Assembly: GCF_029643425.1 (NCBI RefSeq)
Contig: NZ_CP119106.1
Span: 1,488,001-1,552,000 of the forward strand
Direction of reading: 5' to 3'
Source of the DNA: Isoptericola sp. AK164
GTDB taxonomy: Bacteria; Actinomycetota; Actinomycetes; Actinomycetales; Cellulomonadaceae
DNA: 64,000 bases
Shown: piece after piece, positions 20,358 through 31,111 of the stretch
How the letters are laid out: each line of letters opens with the position of its first letter
Numbering within the stretch: position 1 is the stretch's first letter
Program-made: the position numbers and the translations under genes
Notes under the pieces: model-generated
The model's database searches: none
What the model saw: only the letters and a program-made list of their open reading frames with translations
What the model was told of the DNA's origin: nothing

Positions 20358-20677
20358 TCTTCGCGAGAGCGGCGGCGTGACCGAGCCGACACGTCGGGTG
20401 CTCGCCGGGCGCGGGGGGTTCCGTGCTACAGTCAGTGGTCGACCGACCCGGCTGCCCAGTGGCCGGGTGCATGCAAGTGGAGATCATCCCACCCGAGCAC
20501 CGACAGGCATTCGCCGACAGGGGCCGGGTCCGGTCGGACGGCGCGACGTCGTCCCACCACGGTCGTTCGTCGGCGCACGCCACGGACGGACGGTATCGAT
20601 GGCCTCCACCTGCTCCTCGGGTCGGGGGCCTTTCCCGTACCTGACGGTCGTCACGACGAGCACCTAGGAGCATCACC
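20358..20677 (+). promoter_or_regulatory. infC promoter and long leader region
   Basis: No protein gene is supported in these 320 bases. A TANNNT hexamer (TACAGT) at 20427-20432 is the best -10 candidate; the leader would then be about 240 bases. A 7-bp hairpin (ACCCGGC/GCCGGGT, 9-base loop) lies at 20446-20468. The length and position recall autoregulatory leaders of infC-rpmI-rplT operons, but I recognise no known leader family. Confidence 0.45.
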
Positions 20678-21412
20678 ATCAGCGAGCCTCGCATCAACGA
20701 CCGGATCCGCGTCCCCGAGGTCCGGCTCATCGGCCCGGGCGGGGAACAGGTCGGCGTGGTCGCCACGGGAGTCGCCCTGAAGCTTGCCCAGGACGCGGAC
20801 CTCGACCTCGTCGAGGTCGCCCCGGCAGCCCGTCCTCCCGTCGCCAAGCTCATGGACTTCGGCAAGTACAAGTACGAGTCGGACATGAAGGCGCGCGAGG
20901 CGCGGCGCAAGCAGGCGAACACTCTCCTGAAGGAGATCCGCTTCCGCCTCAAGATCGACCCGCACGACTACGCCACCAAGAAGGGGCACGTCGAGCGGTT
21001 CCTCGCGGCCGGCGACAAGGTCAAGGTCATGATCATGTTCCGTGGTCGTGAGCAGTCCCGCCCGGAGGCCGGCGTGCGCCTGCTGCAGCGGCTCGCGGAC
21101 GACGTCGCCGAGCTCGGCTTCGTCGAGTCGATGCCGAAGCAGGACGGGCGCAACATGACCATGGTCCTCGGACCGGTCAAGAAGAAGTCCGAGGCCAAGA
21201 GCGAGCAGCGCAAGCGGTCCGCCGAGGTCAACGCCCAGCGCAAGACCAAGTCGGAGGTCAAGGCCGAGCGGCGCGCCGCGGAGGGCCAGCCCGAGCCGGA
21301 AGAGGCACCGGAGGTGGCCTCGGAGCAGGCCCCGGAGCCGACGGTCTCCGAGTCCGGCGCCGGTGCGTCCGGACCCAAGCCGGGTCCGAAGCCCGGTCCG
21401 CGCCAGGGCTGA
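20678..21412 (+). CDS. infC: Translation initiation factor IF-3, ATC start
   Basis: Binds the 30S subunit, prevents premature 50S joining and rejects non-canonical starts. 244 residues: N-domain ([37 protein letters not shown]), linker, C-domain ([43 protein letters not shown]) and an acidic/proline C-terminal tail of about 60 residues typical of actinobacteria. The start is ATC 20678: the in-frame stop at 20642 leaves no ATG, GTG, TTG or CTG before GTG 20756, and starting there would delete 26 conserved residues. AGGAG (20666-20670) is seven bases upstream. A rare start codon on infC is the classical basis of IF3 autoregulation. Confidence 0.95.
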   Translation: MSEPRINDRIRVPEVRLIGPGGEQVGVVATGVALKLAQDADLDLVEVAPAARPPVAKLMDFGKYKYESDMKAREARRKQANTLLKEIRFRLKIDPHDYATKKGHVERFLAAGDKVKVMIMFRGREQSRPEAGVRLLQRLADDVAELGFVESMPKQDGRNMTMVLGPVKKKSEAKSEQRKRSAEVNAQRKTKSEVKAERRAAEGQPEPEEAPEVASEQAPEPTVSESGAGASGPKPGPKPGPRQG

Positions 21413-21514
21413 TCGCCGCACGAACCAACTGGCACCGGGCCGGCCCTACCGGCCCCGGTCAGCACCACGTCCCCGCCTCCGGGCGGGTGACCGACACGAG
21501 GAGAGACGGCAGTC

Positions 21515-21709
21515 ATGCCGAAGAACAAGACGCACTCCGGCGCCAAGAAGCGCTTCCGGACGACCGGCAAGGGCAAGCTCATGCGCGAGCAGGCGAACCG
21601 TCGCCACCTGTTCGAGCACAAGCCGACCAAGCGCACCCGCCGGCTGGCCTCCGACGAGCCGGTGGCCAAGGCCGACGTCCAGCGAATCAAGAAGATGCTC
21701 GGTAAGTGA
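21515..21709 (+). CDS. rpmI: 50S ribosomal protein L35
   Basis: 64-residue, strongly basic L35 of the large subunit, starting [20 protein letters not shown] and ending IKKMLGK; normal length. GAGGAG precedes the ATG. Middle gene of the infC-rpmI-rplT operon, about 100 bases after infC. Confidence 0.98.
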   Translation: MPKNKTHSGAKKRFRTTGKGKLMREQANRRHLFEHKPTKRTRRLASDEPVAKADVQRIKKMLGK

Positions 21710-21769
21710 TCCTGTCGGCGGCCCCGGCCGCCGAGATCGCTTGTCGACCCGAACTGCAAGGAGCATCAC

Positions 21770-22153
21770 GTGGCACGCGTGAAGCGGGCGGTCAACGCCC
21801 ACAAGAAGCGCCGTACGACCCTCGAGCGCGCCAGCGGCTACCGCGGCCAGCGTTCCCGTCTGTACCGCAAGGCCAAGGAGCAGGTCACCCACTCCTTCGT
21901 CTACTCGTACCGTGACCGGAAGGCCAAGAAGGGCGACTTCCGCAAGCTGTGGATCCAGCGCATCAACGCTGCGGCCCGCCAGCAGGGTCTGACCTACAAC
22001 CGGTTCGTCCAGGGCCTCAAGGCCGCGGGCGTCGAGGTCGACCGTCGCATGCTCGCCGAGCTCGCGGTCAACGACACCGCCGCGTTCAACGCGCTGGTCC
22101 AGGTCGCCAAGGACGCCCTGCCCCAGGACGTCAACGCGCCGAAGGCCGCCTGA
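21770..22153 (+). CDS. rplT: 50S ribosomal protein L20
   Basis: 127-residue large-subunit assembly protein, starting with GTG and reading [20 protein letters not shown], then [36 protein letters not shown]20 is often an autoregulator of its own operon. AAGGAG upstream of the GTG. Its last residues run close to the trmH start. Confidence 0.98.
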   Translation: MARVKRAVNAHKKRRTTLERASGYRGQRSRLYRKAKEQVTHSFVYSYRDRKAKKGDFRKLWIQRINAAARQQGLTYNRFVQGLKAAGVEVDRRMLAELAVNDTAAFNALVQVAKDALPQDVNAPKAA

Positions 22154-22197
22154 GCACCCGCTCGGTCACCCAGGACGCCCGGACAGCCCGCCTGCCG

Positions 22198-23052
22198 ATG
22201 CCCCGCATCCCCGACGTGACGCTCGCCAACCCGCGAGCAGGTCGCGTCAAGCAGGTCAGGGCGCTGTCCGGGCGTTCTGCGCGTTCCAAGCACGGCCAGT
22301 TCCTCGTCGAGGGCCCGCAGGGCGTCCGGGAGGTCGTGCGGCACGCCCCGCAGGACGTGCGCGACCTCTACCTCACCGCGGACGCGGCCCGCCGCTATCC
22401 CGAGATCCTCGACGCGGCGCAGCACGCCGACCTGTACGTCCACGTCGGGACCCCCGAGGTGCTCGACGCCATGAGCGCCGACGCCCAGGGCGTGCTCGCC
22501 GTCGTCCGCGTCCGGGCTCCCGAGCTGGAGCCCGCGCTCGCCGCGGCCGGGTCGCCGGACCGCGCCCTGCTCGTGGCCGTGCTGGCCTCGGTGCGGGACC
22601 CGGGCAACGCCGGCACCGTGATCCGCGCCGCCGACGCCGCCGGGGCGGACCTGGTGGTGCTGGCCGGCGACAGCGTCGACGTCCACAACCCGAAGGTCGT
22701 CCGCTCCACCGCGGGGTCCCTCTTCCACCTGCCGGTCGTGACGGGGGTGACGCTGGCGCAGACCGTCGACGCGGCCCGCGCCGCGGGCTGCACCGTGCTC
22801 GCCGCCGACGGGACCGGCCGCCACGACCTCGACGACCTGCTCGACGTCGCCGGCAGCGACGCCGCGGACGCGCCGGACCTGGCGCGCGGCACGGCCTGGG
22901 TCTTCGGCAACGAGGCGTGGGGCCTGCCGGCGCCGGACCGCGCGCTGGCCGACGCCGTCGTCCGCGTCCCGATCCGCGGGCGGGCCGAGTCCCTCAACCT
23001 GGCGACGGCCGCGACGGTCTGCCTCTACGCCTCGGGACGCGCCCACCGCTGA
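22198..23052 (+). CDS. TrmH/SpoU-family RNA 2'-O-methyltransferase
   Basis: SAM-dependent ribose methyltransferase of the SPOUT class, 284 residues. An N-terminal substrate-binding domain (FLVEGPQGVREVV) precedes the knotted catalytic domain, with motif 1 DPGNAGTVIRAADAAGAD, motif 2 WVFGNEAWGLP and motif 3 IRGRAESLNLATAATVCLY. Position after rplT matches Rv1644 (tsnR-like) of Mycobacterium. Probably modifies 23S rRNA; the target base is not known. ATG 22198 is the only reasonable start after the rplT stop. Confidence 0.92.
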   Translation: MPRIPDVTLANPRAGRVKQVRALSGRSARSKHGQFLVEGPQGVREVVRHAPQDVRDLYLTADAARRYPEILDAAQHADLYVHVGTPEVLDAMSADAQGVLAVVRVRAPELEPALAAAGSPDRALLVAVLASVRDPGNAGTVIRAADAAGADLVVLAGDSVDVHNPKVVRSTAGSLFHLPVVTGVTLAQTVDAARAAGCTVLAADGTGRHDLDDLLDVAGSDAADAPDLARGTAWVFGNEAWGLPAPDRALADAVVRVPIRGRAESLNLATAATVCLYASGRAHR

Positions 23053-23073
23053 GGCGTCCGACCCCGGACATGA

Positions 23074-23112
23074 CCGAGGGCCCCGCGTGGGACGAACACG
23101 CGGGGCCCTCGG
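23074..23112. terminator. Strong hairpin between trmH and the convergent secreted-protein gene
   Basis: Perfect 16-bp stem (CCGAGGGCCCCGCGTG and its complement) with a 7-base loop, 22 bases after the trmH stop and 19 bases beyond the stop of the minus-strand gene. Suits both directions. Confidence 0.7.
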
Positions 23113-23130
23113 CCGGTCGATGGCCCGGGG

Positions 23131-23490
23131 TCAGGCCGGGCAGGCGGCGTCGATGGCGCCGTCGACGTCCGCGCCGGGCAGCAGCACGTCCGCATAGGCC
23201 TTCAGCACCACGTTCGCGGTACCGGGGTCGGTGCGGTGGATCTGGAGCACGGTGCTGAAGGGCAGGTAGTCGCCGCTCCCGATCGGCCACTCCAGCCCGT
23301 TCGCGGCCACGCCGCTCAGGACTCCGGTGTCCTGGAGCACGCCGATGCCGAACTGCTGGCACTCGATGCCGGTGGGCTTGCCGCCGTCTCCCGCTCCGAC
23401 CGGGGCGGCGGCGGAGGCCGAACCGGCGGCTCCCACCGTGGCCAGGGCGGCGAGGGCCGCGGACACGCCGGCGATCGCGATGCGCTTCAT
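23131..23490 (-). CDS. Small secreted protein of unknown function
   Basis: 119 residues with a clear Sec signal peptide (MKRIAIAGVSAALAALATVG, cleavage likely after ASA-type residues near 29). The mature part of about 90 residues has two cysteines (IECQQFG and the C-terminal AACPA) that could form one disulphide. No family recognised. Start ATG 23490 chosen because the signal peptide begins there and GAGGAAAG precedes it; the longer open frame has no plausible signal. Confidence 0.72.
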   Translation of the reverse strand: MKRIAIAGVSAALAALATVGAAGSASAAAPVGAGDGGKPTGIECQQFGIGVLQDTGVLSGVAANGLEWPIGSGDYLPFSTVLQIHRTDPGTANVVLKAYADVLLPGADVDGAIDAACPA

Positions 23491-23660
23491 GGGTCTTTCC
23501 TCTCCTTCGGGGCCATGACACCCGGGTGTTCGGCGTCGGGGCGCGGATCGGATGCAGACGGATCGATCTTTTTCGCCGGGCCGTTCCCGACCCACGCCGC
23601 CGCCTCCCGCTACCGCCTCCCGCCGCCTCGACACGGACGCCCGGGCACGGAGGGCCGCCG

Positions 23661-23666
23661 TACCAT
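23661..23666 (+). promoter_or_regulatory. Putative -10 element of thpR (leaderless)
   Basis: TACCAT followed by six bases (CGGCGG) and the GTG start at 23673. Confidence 0.5.
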
Positions 23667-23672
23667 CGGCGG

Positions 23673-25442
<1,770 letters not shown>

Positions 25443-25443
<1 letters not shown>

Positions 25444-28049
25444 TGCCCCGCATCGTTGCTGACTGGCTCGCCGACCACGTCGAGCTGCCGGCGGACCTGA
25501 GCGCCGAGCAGCTCGCCGCCGACCTCGTCCGGGTCGGCCTGGAGGAGGAGGAGATCCACCCCGCCGCGGTCACCGGGCCGCTCGTGGTGGGTCGCGTCCT
25601 CGAGCTGACGCCCGAGGAGCAGAAGAACGGCAAGACGATCAACTGGTGCCTGGTCGACGTCGGCGGCGAGCACAACGCGGCGCAGATCGCGGGCGTCGAC
25701 GACGCCGACGTGCCCGCCGGGGGAGCGCGGGGCGTCGTGTGCGGCGCGCACAACTTCGGCGTCGGGGACCTGGTGGTGGTCTCGCTGCCCGGCACGGTGC
25801 TGCCGGGCGGGTTCGCGATCGCCTCGCGCAAGACCTACGGGCACGTCTCGGACGGCATGATCTGCTCGACCAAGGAGCTCGGTCTGGGCGAGGACCACGC
25901 CGGCATCCTGGTGCTGACGGAGGCCGGCTTCGACGCCGCGGACCTCACCCCCGGCCAGGACGCGGTCGCGCTGCTCGGCCTCGGGGACGAGGTGCTCGAG
26001 ATCAACGTCACCCCGGACCGCGGCTACGCGTTCAGCTACCGGGGCGTGGCGCGCGAGTACGCCCACTCCACGGGTGCCGCGTTCACCGACCGCGGCCGGC
26101 CGGACGCGCTGCCGACGGCACCGCCGGCCGCCACGGACGACGGCTTCGCCGTCGAGGTCGACGACGCCGCCCCGATCGACGGGCAGGTCGGCTGCGACCG
26201 GTTCGTCACGCGCGTCGTGCGCGGCATCGACCCGGCCGCGCCCACCCCGCCCTGGATGAAGCGCCGGCTCGAGGGCTCGGGCATGCGGTCGATCTCCCTG
26301 GCGGTGGACGTCACGAACTACGTGATGCTCGACCTCGGCCAGCCGCTGCACGCCTACGACCTGGCGCAGGTCGCCGCACCGATCGTGGTCCGCCGGGCCA
26401 CGCCGGGGGAGCGGCTGACCACGCTCGACGACGTCGACCGCGCCCTGCACGCCGAGGACCTGCTCATCACCGACTCGCCCGACGGCGCCCGGGGAGCACG
26501 CGTGCTGGGCCTGGCCGGCGTCATGGGCGGGGCCTCCTCGGAGGTGTCCGACGCGACGACCGACGTCCTCGTCGAGGCCGCGCACTTCGACCAGGTCACC
26601 GTCGCCCGCACGGCACGCCGGCACAAGCTGCCCTCCGAGGCGGCCAAGCGCTTCGAGCGCGGCGTCGACCCGCTGCTGGCGCCCGTGGCCGCGCAGCGCG
26701 TCGTCGACCTGCTCGTCGAGCTCGGCGGCGGGACCGCGGACCCGGCGGTGAGCGACCTGGACACCACCACGTCGCCCACGCCGATCGAGATGGACGTCGC
26801 CCTGCCCGCGCGCACCTCGGGCGTGTCCTACTCGCGGGCGCAGGTCGTGGGCATCCTCGAGCAGATCGGCTGCACGGTGACCGGCGAGGAGACGCTGACC
26901 GTCACCCCGCCGACCTGGCGCCCGGACCTCACCGAGCCGGCCGCCCTGGTCGAGGAGGTCGTGCGCATCGCCGGCTACGACCAGATCGCCTCCGAGCTCC
27001 CGGCGGCCCCCGGCGGCCGGGGCCTGACGCCCGAGCAGCGTGTGCGACGGTCGGTCGCCCGCGCGCTCGCGGACGCCGGCCTGGTCGAGGTGCTGTCGTA
27101 CCCGTTCGTCGGCCCGCAGGACCTCGACGCCCTCGGGCTGCCCGCCGACGACCCGCGTCGTCGGGCGCTGCGGCTGGCGAACCCGCTGGCGGACGACCGT
27201 CCCCTGATGCGGACCAACCTGCTGGTCAGCCTGCTCGAGACCGCGCGACGCAACGTCTCGCGCGGGATCGACGACGTCGCCGTCTTCGAGGTCGGCCAGG
27301 TGACCCGCCCGGCCGTCGACGCCCCGGCGGCCCCGCAGCTGCCGGTGGGCGTGCGGCCCTCGGCGGACCAGCTCGACGCGCTGGCCGCCGCCACGCCGGA
27401 CCAGCCCCGCCGGGTCGCCGGTGTCCTGGCGGGGAACCGCGCGCCGGCCGGCTGGTGGGGCGAGGGCCGTCCCGTCGACTGGGCCGACGCCGTCGAGGCG
27501 GCCCGGACGGTGACCGACCTCGTGGGCGTGGAGGTCGTGGTCGCGAACGACCCCGAGCACATGCCGTGGCACCCCGGGCGGTGCGCCCGGTTCGCCGTCG
27601 CCGACGGTGACGGATCGCTGCGGACCGTGGGTCACGCCGGCGAGCTGCACCCCAAGGTCCTGGAGGAGCTCGGCCTGCCGCGTCGCACGGCCGCGTTCGA
27701 GCTCGACCTGTCGGCGCTGGTCGCGGCGGCGGACACGGCGCCCCGCACGGCCGCGCCGGTGTCGGCCTTCCCCGCGGCCAAGGAGGACTTCGCCCTCGTC
27801 GTCGACGCCGGGGTCCCGGCCGCCGAGGTCGAGGCCGCGGTCGTGGCGGGTGCCGGGGACCTGCTCGAGCGTGTGGAGCTCTTCGACCTCTTCACCGGCG
27901 AGCAGGTCGGCGCGGGAAAGAAGTCGCTGGCCTACTCCGTCCGGCTGCGCGCCGCGGACCGGACGCTGACCGCCGACGACGTGCGCGCCGTCCGTGACGG
28001 CGTCGTGCGCGCCACCGCCGAGCGCGTCGGGGCGGTCCTCCGTGGCTGA
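25443..28049 (+). CDS. pheT: Phenylalanyl-tRNA synthetase beta subunit
   Basis: 868-residue partner of PheS. Domains: N-terminal EMAP-like tRNA-binding fold (about 40-155), B3/B4 editing region (about 210-400, with DLGQPLHAYDLAQV), B5 domain (about 410-480) and C-terminal anticodon-binding FDX-ACB domain (KEDFALVVDAGVPAAEVE to the end). Length is normal. Stop overlaps the GTG of the next gene by eight bases. Confidence 0.96.
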
Positions 28050-28881
28050 GCCGCACCAGGTCCCCGCGGCGCGGACCGCGCTGGTCACCGGGGCGACGCG
28101 CGGCATCGGCCGGGCCGTCGCGCTGGGTCTGGCCGAGGCCGGTCTCGACCTGGCGCTGCTGGCCCGCGACGCCGACCGGCTGGCCGAGGTCGCCGGGCTC
28201 GTCCGGGCCGCGGGCCGGACGGCGGTCGTCCTGCCGTGCGACGTGACGGACCCGCGGGCCGTCTCCGCCGCGGTGGGCCGTGCCGGGGACGAGCTCGGCC
28301 CGATCGACCTGCTGGTCAACAACGCCGGGCGCATCGACGCCGAGGTCCCCGTGTGGGAGGCGGACGCGGAGGAGTGGTGGTCGGTCATGGCCACCAACCT
28401 GCGCGGCCCGTTCCTCCTCGTGCGGAACGTCGTGCCGGCGATGCTCGCCCGCGGGGGCGGCCGGGTGATCGACCTCAACAGCGGGGCGGGTTCGCACGAC
28501 ATGACCTACTCCAGCGCCTACAACCTGTCCAAGACCGCGCTGATGCGCCTCGGCCAGCAGCTGCACGCCACGGGCCACGACCAGGGGCTGCGGACGCTCG
28601 AGCTCGCGCCGGGCGTGGTGGCCACGGACATGACCGCCGGGATGCGGACCCACGAGGGGCGCACGGAGTGGACGCCCGTGGAGCGCACCGTGGACGTCGC
28701 GGTCGCCTTCGCCCGCGGCGAGCTCGACGACTGCTCGGGCTGGTTCGTGCGCGTCTCCGACGACACCCCGGAGTCGTTGCGGGCGGTCGCCGCCGAGGCG
28801 ACGGCCGCCGTGCCGCGCCGGCTGCGGGTGCTGCCGGCCGGCGACGACGACCCGCTGCGTCAGACCCTCACGGAGCGCTGA
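28042..28881 (+). CDS. Short-chain dehydrogenase/reductase
   Basis: NAD(P)-dependent oxidoreductase with Rossmann fold, 279 residues. Seen: cofactor motif TGATRGIGRA (about 15-24), NNAGR, and the catalytic Tyr-x-x-x-Lys in SSAYNLSKTA. An acidic residue after strand 2 is not clear, so NADH versus NADPH is left open. Start GTG 28042 lies inside the pheT coding end (8-base overlap), which couples the genes; substrate unknown and no functional tie to tRNA charging is evident. Convergent with the LLM gene, four bases apart. Confidence 0.86.
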   Translation: MAEPHQVPAARTALVTGATRGIGRAVALGLAEAGLDLALLARDADRLAEVAGLVRAAGRTAVVLPCDVTDPRAVSAAVGRAGDELGPIDLLVNNAGRIDAEVPVWEADAEEWWSVMATNLRGPFLLVRNVVPAMLARGGGRVIDLNSGAGSHDMTYSSAYNLSKTALMRLGQQLHATGHDQGLRTLELAPGVVATDMTAGMRTHEGRTEWTPVERTVDVAVAFARGELDDCSGWFVRVSDDTPESLRAVAAEATAAVPRRLRVLPAGDDDPLRQTLTER

Positions 28882-28885
28882 CCGC

Positions 28886-29677
28886 TCAGCCCTGGGCGTC
28901 GCGCCAGGCGACCCAGTCCGCGACGGTGCTGAGGTCGTAGTCCGGGCCGCCGACGCCGATCGTCAGCAGGGTTGCTCCGGCCGCGACCAGGTCGGGACCG
29001 GTCGCGTCGGGCGCCCCGTGGACCCCGACGGAGCGCTCGACCAGCCGGGCGGTGTCCCGGCCGACGGCGGCGCCGTGCTCGTCCAGGATCGCCGACTTGC
29101 GGCGCAGCGTGTCGACGTCGCCGAAGGAGTGCCACACGTCCGCGTGCTCGGCCACGATCCGCAGGGTCTTCTTCTCCCCGCCGCCACCGATGAGGATCGG
29201 GATCTCGCGGGTGGGCGCGGGGTTGCCGACGGCCAGCCGGTGGCGGAGGCGCGGCATCGCCTCGGCCAGGCCGGCGATGCGCGAGCCGGCCGTGCCGAAC
29301 TCGTAGCCGAACTCCCGGTAGTCCTTCTCGAACCAGCCGGCCCCCATCCCGAGGATCAGCCGACCGCCGGAGACGTGGTCGACCGTGCGGGCCATGTCGG
29401 CCAGCAGGTCGGGGTTGCGGTAGCCGTTGCCGGTGACCAGGGCGCCGATCTCGACGCGCTCGGTCTGCTCGGCCCAGGCACCGAGCATGGTCCAGCACTC
29501 GAAGTGCTTGCCGTCGGGATCGCCGGACAGGGGGTAGAAGTGGTCCCAGTTGAAGACCACGTCGACGCCCAGGTCCTCGGCGCGCAGCACGGCGTCGCGG
29601 ATCTGGCCGTAGTCGGCGTGCTGGGGCTGGAGCTGGACGGCGACGCGCACGGGTCGCTCGGGGGTGGTGGAGGTCAT
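28886..29677 (-). CDS. LLM-class (luciferase-like) oxidoreductase, probably F420-dependent
   Basis: 263-residue TIM-barrel oxidoreductase. Family marks: VFNWDHFYPLSGDPDGKHFE, GALVTGNGYRNPDLLADMAR, DHVSGGRLILGMGAGWFEKD, PILIGGGGEKKTLRIVAEHA. Proteins of this form in actinobacteria are annotated as F420-dependent; cofactor inferred from family. ATG 29677 follows a TAGCGT hexamer by seven bases, suggesting a leaderless transcript. The gene lies 32 bases downstream of the quinone reductase gene but has its own promoter candidate. Confidence 0.88.
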   Translation of the reverse strand: MTSTTPERPVRVAVQLQPQHADYGQIRDAVLRAEDLGVDVVFNWDHFYPLSGDPDGKHFECWTMLGAWAEQTERVEIGALVTGNGYRNPDLLADMARTVDHVSGGRLILGMGAGWFEKDYREFGYEFGTAGSRIAGLAEAMPRLRHRLAVGNPAPTREIPILIGGGGEKKTLRIVAEHADVWHSFGDVDTLRRKSAILDEHGAAVGRDTARLVERSVGVHGAPDATGPDLVAAGATLLTIGVGGPDYDLSTVADWVAWRDAQG

Positions 29678-29684
29678 GGCCGCC

Positions 29685-29690
29685 ACGCTA
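29685..29690 (-). promoter_or_regulatory. Putative -10 element of the LLM oxidoreductase gene (leaderless)
   Basis: TAGCGT on the minus strand, seven bases (GGCGGCC) before the ATG. Confidence 0.5.
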
Positions 29691-29709
29691 CGCGCCCCGG
29701 CGCCGGGGT

Positions 29710-30693
29710 TCAGGGGATGAGCAGCACCTTGCCGGTCGTGCGGCGTCCTTCCAGGGCACGGTGCGACTGCGCGGCGTCGGCCAGCGGGTACGTCGCGCCG
29801 ATCCGCACGTCCAGGTCCTCGGCCACCGCGGCGTCGAACACCTCGGCGGCCCGCCACTCCAGCTCGGACCGGCCGGCCGTGTAGTGCACGAGCGAGGGCC
29901 GGGTCAGGTAGACGGATCCGGCCGCGTTGAGGCGTTGCGGGTCGACCGGCGGCACGGGGCCCGAGGCGGCGCCGAACAGCGCCAGCGTGCCGCGGGGGCG
30001 CAGCGCGGCGAGGGAGGCGTCGAAGGTCGCCGCTCCGACGCCGTCGTAGACGACGTGCACCCCCTCGCCGTCGGTCAGGCGGCGTACGACGGCGGGCAGC
30101 TCGGCGGTCAGGTCCGCCATCGCGGCGTAGTCGACGGTGTGCGCGGCCCCGGCGGCGGACGACAGGGCGGCCTTCTCGGGGGAGGAGACGGTCGTCAGGA
30201 CGCGACCGCCGCGGGCGACGGCGAGCTGGGTCGCCAGCAGCCCGACACCGCCGGCGCCGGCAGTGAGCAGCACGTCGTGCCCCGGCCCCACCTCGAAGGT
30301 GGAGGCGACCAGGTAGTGCGCCGTCATCCCCTGCAGGGGCAGGGCGGCCGCCGTCGTGAGGTCCAGCTCGGCCGGGACGTGCACGGCGCCCGCGGCCGGG
30401 ACGCGGGCCAGCTCGGCGTACGAGCCGGGTGCGGCGTGCCACGCGACGCGGTCGCCGACGGCGAACCCGACGACGTGGTCGCCGACCGCCTCGACCGTGC
30501 CGGCACCCTCGACGCCCACGACGTGCGGGAACTCCATCGGGTAGGCGCCCGACCGCCGGTAGGTGTCGATGAAGTTGACGCCGGCGGCGGCGACCCGCAC
30601 GAGCAGGTCGTCCGGACCGGGCGTGGGGTCGGGACGTTCGGTGTACTCCAGGACCTCGGGACCACCCGCGGCGCGGGCCACCACTGCGCGCAT
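29710..30693 (-). CDS. NADPH:quinone reductase (zinc-less MDR family)
   Basis: 327-residue medium-chain reductase related to QorA. No zinc-ligand cysteines; N-terminal GroES-like fold with AAGVNFIDTYRRSGAYP and HVVGVEGAGTVEAVG, then the Rossmann domain with AGAGGVGLLATQLA and a C-terminal HRALEGRRTTGKVLL. Transfers hydride from NADPH to quinones or enones. ATG 30693 is preceded six bases away by TAGGCT, the leaderless layout. Confidence 0.92.
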   Translation of the reverse strand: MRAVVARAAGGPEVLEYTERPDPTPGPDDLLVRVAAAGVNFIDTYRRSGAYPMEFPHVVGVEGAGTVEAVGDHVVGFAVGDRVAWHAAPGSYAELARVPAAGAVHVPAELDLTTAAALPLQGMTAHYLVASTFEVGPGHDVLLTAGAGGVGLLATQLAVARGGRVLTTVSSPEKAALSSAAGAAHTVDYAAMADLTAELPAVVRRLTDGEGVHVVYDGVGAATFDASLAALRPRGTLALFGAASGPVPPVDPQRLNAAGSVYLTRPSLVHYTAGRSELEWRAAEVFDAAVAEDLDVRIGATYPLADAAQSHRALEGRRTTGKVLLIP

Positions 30694-30699
30694 GGCTCG

Positions 30700-30705
30700 A
30701 GCCTA
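30700..30705 (-). promoter_or_regulatory. Putative -10 element of the quinone reductase gene (leaderless)
   Basis: TAGGCT on the minus strand, six bases (CGAGCC) before the ATG at 30693. Confidence 0.5.
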
Positions 30706-30710
30706 CGACG

Positions 30711-31076
30711 TCAGGCGGTGCGGGGGACCGGCTCGAGCTCGGCCAGGAGCAGCGAGTCGCCGCCGTCGTGGTCCCAGGTGCGGTGCCGCGTCACGCGCAG
30801 GCCCGCGGGCGCGACGGTCCGGGAGAGCGCGGCCGGCGAGGCCGTCCGCGTGTGGAACGTGGGGAAGCCGCGGGATCCCGCCGGGCGGTCCGCGATCCGG
30901 AACGTGGCCGTGACCGCGCGCCCGCCGGGGCGCAGCACGCGCGCCCACTCGCGCAGGACGGGCGTCGGGTCCGGCGGGAGGTGCAGTGCCGTGACGCAGG
31001 TGACAGGTCGGCGCAGCCGCTGGCCAGGGGGGAGCGCGGCGGCGTCGGCGCGGAGCAGGGTGGCGCGCGGTGCACG
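30711..31076 (-). pseudogene. 3' remnant of a SAM-dependent methyltransferase gene
   Basis: The minus-strand frame ending at 30711 encodes the C-terminal half of a class I methyltransferase: ATLLRADAAALP (motif II zone), then TCVTALHLPPDPTPVL and REWARVLRPGGRAV (motif III and the post-motif helix), then a normal C-terminus. The SAM-binding motif I half is missing: upstream the frame meets a stop at 31116-31118 and the GNAT gene. No ATG, GTG or TTG occurs before a late GTG at 30938 that would give only 75 residues. I therefore call a truncated, decaying gene; frame is still intact in the remaining part, suggesting a recent loss. Confidence 0.65.
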
Positions 31077-31099
31077 GCGCTCACGTCGTCGGTGCGTGC

Positions 31100-31105
31100 C
31101 ACGAT
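31100..31105 (+). promoter_or_regulatory. Putative -10 element of the GNAT gene (leaderless)
   Basis: CACGAT, six bases (GGGGCC) before the GTG start; matches the conserved A and T of the -10 hexamer only. Confidence 0.35.
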
Positions 31106-31111
31106 GGGGCC

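Noticed and set aside
20756-21412. infC starting at GTG 20756
   Set aside because: Would remove 26 conserved N-domain residues.
30711-30938. A 75-codon gene starting at GTG 30938
   Set aside because: It is just the C-terminal piece of a methyltransferase; conserved sequence continues upstream of the GTG.
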